Of a stretch of DNA of 64,000 nt, positions 35,272 to 43,142 are shown piece after piece. How positions within the stretch are numbered: position 1 is the stretch's first letter; each line of letters starts with the position of its first letter. The stretch comes from Bacillota bacterium. GTDB taxonomy: Bacteria > Bacteroidota > Bacteroidia > Bacteroidales > Bacteroidaceae. Position numbers and translations under genes: made by a program. The notes below the pieces were generated by a model that was given only the letters and a program-made list of their open reading frames with translations, was not told the DNA's origin and did not search any database. The stretch covers positions 1-64,000 of the forward strand of contig JAMPFD010000011.1 in NCBI GenBank assembly GCA_023664625.1. The letters run 5' to 3'.

Positions 35272-36048
35272 TTATTTCGCACAGTAGTCCATCAGCGTCA
35301 GTCCGATATACAGTCCCGCAGAGAGACAGACCGTCATGGTCACGGCATGTATCAGTCTGCTCATTGCACAGATATGATGTCCGTTGATGAGGTCGCTCAC
35401 GGCATTAAGATATGGGATGCCTGGTATAAGGTAAAGTACGCTTGTCGCCAGTGCTATGTCTGGAGTTGTTCCTATGTTGAACACATAGCATGAGCATGAC
35501 ATTATTGCTGATACGCAGCCGGCAATAATGGTTGCGATGCGTATGTCGATACTGAATTTACGGCAGAGCGTCTCCTTCATGTAGAAGCCGCAGGCGGTGG
35601 CCGTGAACACTACAGCCATGGCTGTCCGGTCGCCGTCAAACAGCCGGCAGAACGAAGCGTTTGCCAGTGCTGTGAGCAGTGTTACGGCCGGCAACGGTAT
35701 GCGTGCGGTCTCAGTAATACACCGGTATTGCCTTTCCGCTATGTCGAGAGGCATGTGCCTGTCAAGGCAGTTCCAGCTGAGTTTGCTTAGTGCACTTACG
35801 GTTGAGAAATTTATTCCGCTGCCTTTTATTGCTTTGCTGCGTATGGCAGTTCTGCCTTCATGAACGTTGCTCAGCACAACATCTATGTGCCTCGGATATA
35901 TGTGCACCTCGGCATTGCAGCCGTATGCCTCAGCCATGCGTCCTACATTTTTTTCTATCCTGACAGTCGCCGCGCCACATTCAAGCAGGGTAGTGGCGTA
36001 GTCGCACAGAAATATGCCGAGCTGTTCCGCCTGTTGGTCTTTATTCAT
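35272..36048 (-). CDS. Threonine/serine exporter subunit, ThrE-1 (YjjP-like)
   Basis: I start at 36048 (MNKDQQAEQLGIFLCDYATTLLECGAATVRIEKNVGRMAEAYG), giving 258 aa. An ATG at 36054 is also possible; the frame to 36153 runs through the small upstream gene. The N-terminal half is the cytoplasmic ThrE domain with HIYPRHIDVVLSNVHEGR; the C-terminal half has five spans (YLIPGIPYLNAVSDLINGHH). Its start overlaps the stop of the 59-aa gene (ATGAATAA), implying coupling. Confidence 0.85.
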   Translation of the reverse strand: MNKDQQAEQLGIFLCDYATTLLECGAATVRIEKNVGRMAEAYGCNAEVHIYPRHIDVVLSNVHEGRTAIRSKAIKGSGINFSTVSALSKLSWNCLDRHMPLDIAERQYRCITETARIPLPAVTLLTALANASFCRLFDGDRTAMAVVFTATACGFYMKETLCRKFSIDIRIATIIAGCVSAIMSCSCYVFNIGTTPDIALATSVLYLIPGIPYLNAVSDLINGHHICAMSRLIHAVTMTVCLSAGLYIGLTLMDYCAK

Positions 36049-36220
36049 CGTCATCTTCCCATGTATAAATGGAACCGCTTTCCCATCCGAGGAGATGGCA
36101 TTTCCTGTTGAGCACGGAGAGAATGTGACAGGTAGTGCTGCCAAAAACAACAAGCAAGACCATTACCGTACATCCGATAATAAGCCATGCTGCATAAGGA
36201 TTCTGAATTGTTGCAGACAT
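36041..36220 (-). CDS. 59-aa single-span membrane protein upstream of the ThrE pair
   Basis: The minus-strand frame from ATG 36220 to TAA at 36041 encodes MSATIQNPYAAWLIIGCTVM and continues through one membrane helix to an acidic tail (YTWEDDDE). The stop overlaps the exporter start (ATGAATAA), and a TAnnTTTG promoter element lies 32 nt before the ATG. That makes it a likely real first gene of the exporter operon. It is unrecognised; a small transporter subunit is plausible. Confidence 0.6.
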   Translation of the reverse strand: MSATIQNPYAAWLIIGCTVMVLLVVFGSTTCHILSVLNRKCHLLGWESGSIYTWEDDDE

Positions 36221-36251
36221 GATGTATGATACTTTTTTTCTAAATCGGGTG

Positions 36252-36259
36252 CAAAGGTA
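36252..36259 (-). promoter_or_regulatory. -7 promoter element of the ThrE operon
   Basis: The minus strand reads TACCTTTG (TAnnTTTG), 32 nt upstream of the 59-aa gene. Confidence 0.6.
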
Positions 36260-36338
36260 CGGAATACCGTTGATGTGCGAAAGTCCCGGTATGCGTTTGT
36301 ATCAATGGCTGCTATCGGAAAAACCTGTGACAGAGACA

Positions 36339-37331
36339 GTCTTAATCCTTATTGTAATGGAATATAGTCTGTGAGCCGTAAAGAAGAGAAAGAAGGACAT
36401 TTCAATTTTAAGTCTTAATCCTTATTGTAATGGAATATAGTCTGTGAGGGCAAAGTGGTAAATATTATGACACCCGAACCTAACGTCTTAATCCTTATTG
36501 TAATGGAATATAGTCTGTGAGAGCTTAAAAAAAAACCAATTATGGCAAATGTGGAGTCTTAATCCTTATTGTAATGGAATATAGTCTGTGAGGCCGTAAT
36601 GTCAAAGTTACATATTCATTTGGCTGTAAGTCTTAATCCTTATTGTAATGGAATATAGTCTGTGAGCCCGAAGCCAATCGGGTGTCTGTATTCCTTGATA
36701 AACCGTGTCTTAATCCTTATTGTAATGGAATATAGTCTGTGAGAGTTCGCACACTTCCTGTTTGAAAACGGACTTGAAGTCGTCTTAATCCTTATTGTAA
36801 TGGAATATAGTCTGTGAGACGAGATAACGGGCGAGATTAACAAATTAAATACCGTCTTAATCCTTATTGTAATGGAATATAGTCTGTGAGTGGCAGAAAA
36901 CACAGCTAAGACAGTTATCTCCTCAGTCTTAATCCTTATTGTAATGGAATATAGTCTGTGAGTACTTCCAAAGTATCATTTGCAAAATTTCACAGTTCGT
37001 CTTAATCCTTATTGTAATGGAATATAGTCTGTGAGAAAAATAGCGCTACAGCTTTTAACAAAATTATTCGAAATGTCTTAATCCTTATTGTAATGGAATA
37101 TAGTCTGTGAGACCCACGCGTCGTGAATACACTTTCAAACAGTTACTATGTCTTAATCCTTATTGTAATGGAATATAGTCTGTGAGTTAACAATAATTAA
37201 CTATGGCAGAAACAAAGACCGGTCTTAATCCTTATTGTAATGGAATATAGTCTGTGAGTTATAGTAAAATGGAAAATAACAAGTTAGAATTTAGGTCTTA
37301 ATCCTTATTGTAATGGAATATAGTCTGTGAG
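36339..37331 (-). CRISPR. Type III-A CRISPR array: 14 repeats of 37 bp, 13 spacers
   Basis: On the plus strand the repeat begins GTCTTAATCCTTATTG and ends ATATAGTCTGTGAG, and it looks identical in all copies. Repeats start at 36339, 36412, 36485, 36556, 36630, 36707, 36782, 36854, 36926, 36999, 37075, 37150, 37222 and 37295; spacers are 34-40 bp. I infer minus-strand transcription: the cas operon, the AT-rich leader and a TAnnTTTG element lie on the right, and the minus-strand repeat ends ATTAAGAC, a plausible 8-nt crRNA 5' tag. The newest spacer would then be next to 37331. Confidence 0.97.
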
Positions 37332-37475
37332 AGCAAATATTGTAAAAAGTTGAATATTAGTTATGTATCTTTGTTATTTTCCTTGCTTTATATGTTTCTA
37401 AATAAAAAAAGTACCTCAATTACTCTGCAAAGTTATAAAAAAAAAGTCAAAGAACGTTTGTAACAATCAAAAAAG
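37332..37475 (-). promoter_or_regulatory. CRISPR leader
   Basis: This strongly AT-rich stretch between the cas2 end and the first repeat has no gene. On the minus strand TAACTTTG (37428-37435) is a good -7 element for the pre-crRNA. A plus-strand TATCTTTG (37366-37373) also exists and keeps the orientation from being certain. Confidence 0.65.
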
Positions 37476-37964
37476 TCAGAAGAACAGTGTATTTTTGCTA
37501 TGTGTTATGATGTCAACTTCGATTTTCTGACCTATTATTTTCATCATCTTCAGATAATCTGTAGATACCGGGAGTATGATAATGCTGTCATGATTGTCAT
37601 AGGCATCTTGTACGGCAGAGAGATCATTTTTAATCATATTGCATGTTTCAACAGATGTCTCTGCTAAGAAAATTGACCGCTGGATGCGGGTGCATCCATG
37701 CCGTTGCAGATATTTGCTGACAAGACGGCGTACTTTATTATTCTCGATATCGTACATTACAAAAAACAGCATTCTGTTAGGCGTTTTCTTTATTCTATCA
37801 GTTATTCCTAAAATATGTTTGATACGCAATTGCAGGTCTTCTATTATGCATTCGTCGGTATCGTATGAAACTGCAGGCGGATTTTCTTTTTCTTTCAGTT
37901 GTGCAGCATGTATTTTTTTCATACGCTCCACGAATGTCAGTGGTGGTTTCTTTTTTCGCGGCAT
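37476..37964 (-). CDS. cas2: Cas2 with an N-terminal extension
   Basis: Starting at 37964 (MPRKKKPPLTF), the protein is 162 aa. The Cas2 core begins near residue 66 (RMLFFVMYDIENNKVRRLVSKYLQRHGCTRIQRSIFLAE) and keeps the conserved Asp after the first strand. Typical Cas2 is 85-100 aa, so about 65 residues are extra; they are basic, then glutamine- and lysine-rich. Cas2 bridges two Cas1 dimers in the spacer integrase. It follows the primase-polymerase-like gene by a few bp and directly precedes the leader. Confidence 0.88.
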   Translation of the reverse strand: MPRKKKPPLTFVERMKKIHAAQLKEKENPPAVSYDTDECIIEDLQLRIKHILGITDRIKKTPNRMLFFVMYDIENNKVRRLVSKYLQRHGCTRIQRSIFLAETSVETCNMIKNDLSAVQDAYDNHDSIIILPVSTDYLKMMKIIGQKIEVDIITHSKNTLFF

Positions 37965-37972
37965 GTGCAAAT

Positions 37973-39001
37973 TTATATTTTTTCAACGATGAACGATTCT
38001 ACTACATCTGCCATTAAAGCATTCGCTTCAGTGTCAGTACCAGTCCTTGGCGACTGCACTACACTAAATCCATGTTTTCCAAAAAACAGATTTATCTCGG
38101 CTTGCTTGCTCCCTATTTTGAACCGTAGTTTCTTTCCATAATTTATGTTTATGATATCAGTGATGGCGATTCCCTTTTCTGCGATATAGAGTTCCAGTTC
38201 ATCCATTATTTCTTCCAGTTCAGTTGGAACGTATGCCGGTGTCTTTTGCTTTTTTAGTTTTGCATTCGGGTTAAGTGTTTTGCGTATCAGCTCCAGTGCG
38301 TCATCATTTATTTCTTTTGCTGTGGAATTGTTTTCTCTTTTTGACTTTTGTTCTTTATTCTCCTTTTCGAAATTATATTTTATTTGTAATGCTTGTTCCA
38401 CATTATTTTCCACATCAATGATGTCTTCAAGCCGTACTGCAGCACATTGTGGATTAAAGTAGATATTGTTGTCTTCGCTTATGAAGCATGCTCGTGTCAC
38501 ATCGCATGTTTTGGTGTCCACGACTTGTTGTATGTTGTATTGTATGGAGAAGCGTTCGACAAATATCCTATAGAATATTTTATACGTTGTGGAGTCATAG
38601 CATCTTGATGCCAGGCGCATCATAACCTTCAGTCCGTCGCCACTTGGTGATGCAAAGCATAGTAGAACTCTATCGTCATTCGTCAACCGTTTCCGCAGTT
38701 CTTCCAATACGATGCCCTTATCAGACAAGTGGTCTATATCTATTATGAAATATTCGGTGTAGGCGAAGTTTTCTGTCCTGCGGTAGGCCGGGTTGAATAT
38801 TGCGCACACGAAATACGGAAGCTGCTGCTTGAGTGTTGCATACTGTGCCGCATTAATCTGTTTTACGATCCGTAGCTGTCTCAGTCTTGCGGAAATGGTC
38901 TGTTTAGGATGCCGGATGGCATCACACAGGTACTTGACCGTCGCTTTTTGCAGCAAGTCGTTGCCGGATTTTATATTGTTGCCGATGGAAATCATACTCA
39001 A
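37973..39001 (-). CDS. CRISPR-associated VirE-N primase/polymerase-like protein
   Basis: This 342-aa protein has the VirE N-terminal (BT4734-type) primase-polymerase pattern: paired acidic residues in YFIIDIDHL (D88, D90), SPSGDGLK at 118-125, and VDTKTCDVTRACFIS near 161-175. A lysine/glutamate-rich linker and a C-terminal domain of unknown type follow. It overlaps cas1 by 4 bp and precedes cas2, so it belongs to the adaptation module. Prim-Pol proteins linked to Cas1-Cas2 (CAPPs) are known and may process or copy spacer precursors. Catalytic activity is inferred, not shown. Confidence 0.75.
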   Translation of the reverse strand: MSMISIGNNIKSGNDLLQKATVKYLCDAIRHPKQTISARLRQLRIVKQINAAQYATLKQQLPYFVCAIFNPAYRRTENFAYTEYFIIDIDHLSDKGIVLEELRKRLTNDDRVLLCFASPSGDGLKVMMRLASRCYDSTTYKIFYRIFVERFSIQYNIQQVVDTKTCDVTRACFISEDNNIYFNPQCAAVRLEDIIDVENNVEQALQIKYNFEKENKEQKSKRENNSTAKEINDDALELIRKTLNPNAKLKKQKTPAYVPTELEEIMDELELYIAEKGIAITDIININYGKKLRFKIGSKQAEINLFFGKHGFSVVQSPRTGTDTEANALMADVVESFIVEKI

Positions 39002-39978
39002 TTGTATTTTTTGAATAATTGTGCCAAACTTTGTGCATACAGGCTGATTTGCGTGAGACGGCTACGTTGCAGTTTGTCATTGTCTACGATTTCATCGAGA
39101 AAGTCGTTGATAGACTGGATCAGGATGCGGCGTCCGAGTGCTTCCAGCCAATATGACCCATCCTCACGTATTGAATAATGGTCGTCTGTTATGGCATGTT
39201 GGCTCAGGAGTGAGAAGACGATATAGTCAATCCACACGCGGTAGAGTTCTATCACGTCATATACCAAGACCGGGCGGTTATAGTCATCACGATGCATGAT
39301 GCCGATGTAAGGATCAACGCCGGCTTTGATGAGTGCTCCTTCTATTTTCCCATACAGCACACCATAACCATAGTTAAGCAGTGCGTTGGCTGCATCCATT
39401 GCAGGGTTCTGACTGCGTTTTGCAAAGCGGTACTCTTCAGGGAGGAATAGATTCATCGCATCGAAATATATCTTCGATGCGACACCTTCCCAACCACGTA
39501 ACGTAGGCGAGATGTCGGATACTATTTCACCTTGCAGGAGGGCAATCTTTGTACGATAGTCTTCCAGACGGTTGACGGCTTTGTTTACTATGTTTTGCTT
39601 CACTTGATTGTCTGCAGGCAACATCAGGAGCATCGCTTGCTGATTTTCAATTTTTCGTATGACAATGTTTTTTATCCATTCCACCGAGTCAGGAGAGAAG
39701 GTGAAGGCAAGTTGCCCTTTGCGTATGGTTGAGATAGAACCATATTTAGGACTCCAGACACGTGCTATAGTCTTGCCGGACTTATCCATAAACAGCACCT
39801 CTATTTCATTCTCAACGGCAAGCATTACTGCATCACTTGTAATCTGGGCTCCTCGGCTTATCTGTATTGACTTTATGCCAATTGCCGGTATTCTTTGTTT
39901 GCCGTCAGAGTTTATTATGACAAATCCTTCGTTGTCACGGCTGAGGGATGTTCCAAAACTGTTTATAATCAGTTCCAT
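38998..39978 (-). CDS. cas1: Cas1 integrase
   Basis: Starting at 39978 (MELIINSFGTSLSRDNEGFVI), the protein is 326 aa. The N-terminal beta domain is followed by the helical catalytic domain with the expected metal ligands: Glu in RGWEGVASKIYFDAMN (about residue 161), His in IGIMHRDDYNRPVL (about 227), and Asp/Glu in VYDVIELYR (about 242). It cuts and joins new spacers into the array with Cas2. It is not fused to a reverse transcriptase. The frame to 40020 would overlap the helicase end. Confidence 0.95.
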   Translation of the reverse strand: MELIINSFGTSLSRDNEGFVIINSDGKQRIPAIGIKSIQISRGAQITSDAVMLAVENEIEVLFMDKSGKTIARVWSPKYGSISTIRKGQLAFTFSPDSVEWIKNIVIRKIENQQAMLLMLPADNQVKQNIVNKAVNRLEDYRTKIALLQGEIVSDISPTLRGWEGVASKIYFDAMNLFLPEEYRFAKRSQNPAMDAANALLNYGYGVLYGKIEGALIKAGVDPYIGIMHRDDYNRPVLVYDVIELYRVWIDYIVFSLLSQHAITDDHYSIREDGSYWLEALGRRILIQSINDFLDEIVDNDKLQRSRLTQISLYAQSLAQLFKKYN

Positions 39979-39991
39979 AATTGTATATTTA

Positions 39992-41416
39992 TCACATAAG
40001 GTAGAAATCGTCGACGACATACAAGTCTTTTCTTGCGCGTGTCATAGCGGTGTAAATCCATTGATAGACGTATGGTTTTGGCTGCAATGGCAGATTTCTT
40101 GGAATATCAAGATAGACATTGTCCCATTCACCGCCTTGTGACTTATGGCAAGTCAGTACATAGCCATAGACGCAGCGAAGTGCATTGAGGTAGGGATCAC
40201 TCATCATACATTGGTTGAACATAGATGACTTTTGTTGTATCCCGTTATTTCTCATTCGTATGAAGAAATCTACAAACAGTTCTTTTTGCTGCTCTTGTGA
40301 AAGGTTTGTCTGGTTTGAGTAGACAATGTCTGCAATCATCAACTGTGAGTATACTTTCTGTGTGAAGAGTTCTTTGACACTTACCTGTACAAAGGTAAGT
40401 CAGGCACGATGAACTTCCTTTCCTATGTCGGTTATTTGAACAAGGTCACCATTCATCAGCCCAGATATGGAGTTGTTCTGTGTGACAAGCAACAGATCGT
40501 TCACGGCAATCGTTGGTTGTGTGATTCCCAATGATGGTCTTATTAATTTTGTTGCAGTGTCACACTGTCTGTTAGAGAATGTAATCATTGTAGAAATGTT
40601 ATATCCTCTTTCCTTTATGTCATTAATGTATAGTTGCATCAATTCCGATGCATTATTCACCAGATGTATGTTCCTGCATCCTTTGAGAGGAAATTTTGCC
40701 CATTTCCATGGCTGCGGATTGAAATACAGCCGTCTGAGTTTTTGGGATGCGATGACAATATCATTGCCTTTTGCCTGACGGACTATTTCTGTCAGTTCTA
40801 TAGTCTCCGCATCAATTCCGAATGTCATATCGAAATATTGCGAGGTGAGAGCGGGGGAGAACTTCTGATTTACAGGAGGAAGCTGGCAGGCGTCTCCAAT
40901 GAATATGTATTTCCCGTTTTTATCATATTGCAGCAGGTCGTTCAGAATGCGTCCGCTGCCGAAGATTGCTTGTGCGGCGGTTTTTGATTCCGCATCAGAA
41001 ATCATGGATGCCTCATCCACAATATATATGTTTTTCTCTTCAGATGTTATCTGTAATGGTTCAAATACCAGCAACAGCTGTCCTGTTTTGTCAACATTAG
41101 CTTTTTCCCGTTCGTGTACGACATTCTCTATATTCTGATTGAAATCGGAATATTTATAAACCAGTCCGTGTACGGTGCGTGTGGGGCATCCTGTAGCATT
41201 TGAAAGAATTTTAGCAGCTCGTCCTGTTGATGCCAGCAGGAGGCAGTTGCAGTCTTCTGTTGCCAGTTTGCTTAGGAGTTCTTTTACAAGAGTAGTCTTG
41301 CCTGTGCCGGCGTACCCTTTTAATATGAATACACGGTTGTCTGAGTTGACAAATTTCAACAACTGGGATAAGGCATTGCTTTGGCAAGGCAGGAGTGTTA
41401 TCTTTTTATTTTCCAT
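39992..41416 (-). pseudogene. RecD-like helicase interrupted by one in-frame TGA
   Basis: The first 338 codons from ATG 41416 contain Walker A GYAGTGKTT, a YIVDEASMIS Walker B motif and UvrD/RecD-type helicase motifs. They stop at TGA 40400-40402. The same frame continues without a break as LTFVQVSVKELFTQKVYSQL, then YGYVLTCHKSQGGEWDNVYLD and YTAMTRARK, the C-terminal helicase motifs, to 39992. Joined, the length is 474 aa, a normal size for such helicases. So this is a nonsense change, not a frameshift. It lies 13 bp before cas1, so it may have served spacer acquisition. A weak TTG/ATG restart exists near 40340. Confidence 0.8.
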
Positions 41417-43130
41417 AATCTCTGAATCGTTTGAAGTGAAATTCGATTCTTTTGGAACCGTCAGGCAGAATTTCCGCAATACGGTATGTGGTGGAGGATA
41501 TGCATTTTATGCCATGTTGATGTAGTTTTGAGACTATTTGGAATGTCAGGCACATCTCGCCCATGATATGCACCGTAACTTTGTTGTCTTTTACCAGTGT
41601 CAGTATCTCTGCGATTTTTTTGTCTGCCAGTTCTGAGATGGCATCTTCATCGTCAAACGGGTCAACGTTTGGGAATGGGATATCGATGCATTTACCGTAC
41701 TCCATGGCAGCGCTCAGTTGTTCTTCCGACCATTCTGATGACGGATGGTTTGAAAGATTTATCAGAAGCTTTGGAGTGTTGACCGATTCCTTGTTGTCAC
41801 ATAGCTCGGCTTTCGGCTCTGCTTCTGCTGTGTTGTCCGGTTCCTTGTTGTCACATAGTTCGGCAATAATCTTATCAACATATTTTTTGATATTTCTTTT
41901 CAGTTTGTCTATTGATTGTGGATTATTGCGCATTCCTGAATGGTTAAAATCATTGCGCAACCTTGTCAGGTGGCAAAAATTGCGAGCCAAAGATTCTGTT
42001 AGTCTCTCATCGCATTCCACTTTTTTTGACAGTTTCAATAGTTCTGCGTCTGTTATATTGTTCTCTCTGTTTTCTCCTTTTACTGCGCATGCCGCATTCA
42101 CTGTGCCTCTCATAGTCTCATTGTCAACAGGAATGTTGTTACGCTCACAGAAGAATGTGACAATACCTTCCTGTAACTCGGTTATTGCGGTTTGATACAT
42201 TCCGTTGTCTGCGCACCATTTTGCCGCCATCAGACAGTTTTTTGCACTTTTGCCAGCTACAAAACCGTTTAATGACATTTTGATTTTGTCCATAACAGGA
42301 TTCAGTGGCTGGATGAAAGTGCTGCTGATGGTCTCGGAAGTTGCCAGCAGTTTTTTTAATGTCGTTGCGTTATAAATGTCAACTCCCCTGCAAAATTTCA
42401 TCTCGTCAACAAATGTGCCCAAGCCCTTGACAAAGGCATTTAGATTCCTTGCCGACTCATCTTTATTGTTGTTCCTCAGAATGGAACTGGTTTGGTGCCG
42501 GCTGAGCTCAACAAGCTGGCTGACACTTCCATTCTCTATGAAATCAGCGGCGGCATGAGTCCAATCCTGCAGTAGAGACAGTGGCAAGAGGTCTACAATA
42601 GGTGCCTCACCGTCATTGCGTGATTCGTAGTTGCCGTATGAAATTCCTTTCACACTGATATTCTTCAGGAACTTCGCGTAATTCCCCAATACAAGGACAA
42701 GCATTGGGAGATAACGGAATCCATGAGTCAGGTCGAAGTATACTTCGTCTCCATCCTGAAGAATTTCATAGACAGTATTGAATATCTCCCACATCTCAGA
42801 TTCGTCTTTGCCTTCAACAATGTCAACAGCTTGTACATTGATTGGCAAATCCATATCCTCAATTACATCGCAGAGTCCTTTGTAAGCCTCATTCTTTTGC
42901 TCGTGGAAGTTGTATCTTTCGTTTCCCGGGACAATCCAATTCGTTGCTTTAGCCTTGCTTGTCAATAAAATATAGGCAGCACAATCTTCCGTCCAAGACT
43001 TTACATCATGATACTCAAGCATTGCTTGCTGTATAAATCTTGTCTCGGAGGAAAGAAAATCATTCTTTCTGTATCTGCATTTGCCATAAAAACCTGTTCC
43101 GAGAACAGATAAGAAAACCTTTCTTGCCAT
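41406..43130 (-). CDS. CARF-HEPN effector (TM1812/TIGR02221-like) with an extra C-terminal domain
   Basis: This 574-aa protein has an N-terminal CARF-type ligand domain (KVFLSVLGTGFY, DEVYFDLTHGFRYLPMLVLVLGNY). A helical HEPN part carries the RNase motif RNDFNH near residue 392. An acidic linker with a duplicated AELCDNKE segment follows, then a separate domain from about residue 460: LLINLSNHPSSEWSEEQL, IDIPFPNVDP, VHIMGEMCLTFQIVSKL, CISSTTYRIAE. On cyclic oligoadenylate binding the HEPN part should cleave RNA. The last domain may be a ring-nuclease-like module. Its stop overlaps the helicase start by 11 bp. Confidence 0.82.
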   Translation of the reverse strand: MARKVFLSVLGTGFYGKCRYRKNDFLSSETRFIQQAMLEYHDVKSWTEDCAAYILLTSKAKATNWIVPGNERYNFHEQKNEAYKGLCDVIEDMDLPINVQAVDIVEGKDESEMWEIFNTVYEILQDGDEVYFDLTHGFRYLPMLVLVLGNYAKFLKNISVKGISYGNYESRNDGEAPIVDLLPLSLLQDWTHAAADFIENGSVSQLVELSRHQTSSILRNNNKDESARNLNAFVKGLGTFVDEMKFCRGVDIYNATTLKKLLATSETISSTFIQPLNPVMDKIKMSLNGFVAGKSAKNCLMAAKWCADNGMYQTAITELQEGIVTFFCERNNIPVDNETMRGTVNAACAVKGENRENNITDAELLKLSKKVECDERLTESLARNFCHLTRLRNDFNHSGMRNNPQSIDKLKRNIKKYVDKIIAELCDNKEPDNTAEAEPKAELCDNKESVNTPKLLINLSNHPSSEWSEEQLSAAMEYGKCIDIPFPNVDPFDDEDAISELADKKIAEILTLVKDNKVTVHIMGEMCLTFQIVSKLHQHGIKCISSTTYRIAEILPDGSKRIEFHFKRFRDYGK

Positions 43131-43142
43131 ATATTATATTTT

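Noticed and set aside
37332..37475. Rightward transcription of the CRISPR array
   Set aside because: A plus-strand TATCTTTG at 37366 points away from the array; the minus-strand element, cas gene position and repeat 3' end favour leftward transcription.
40343..40402. Frameshift between the two helicase halves
   Set aside because: Codon-by-codon reading shows the frame is the same on both sides; only one TGA interrupts it.
40400..40402. TGA recoded as an amino acid (selenocysteine or altered code)
   Set aside because: Other genes in the window end in TGA, no selenocysteine-insertion hairpin or selenoprotein family is seen, and a simple nonsense change is enough.
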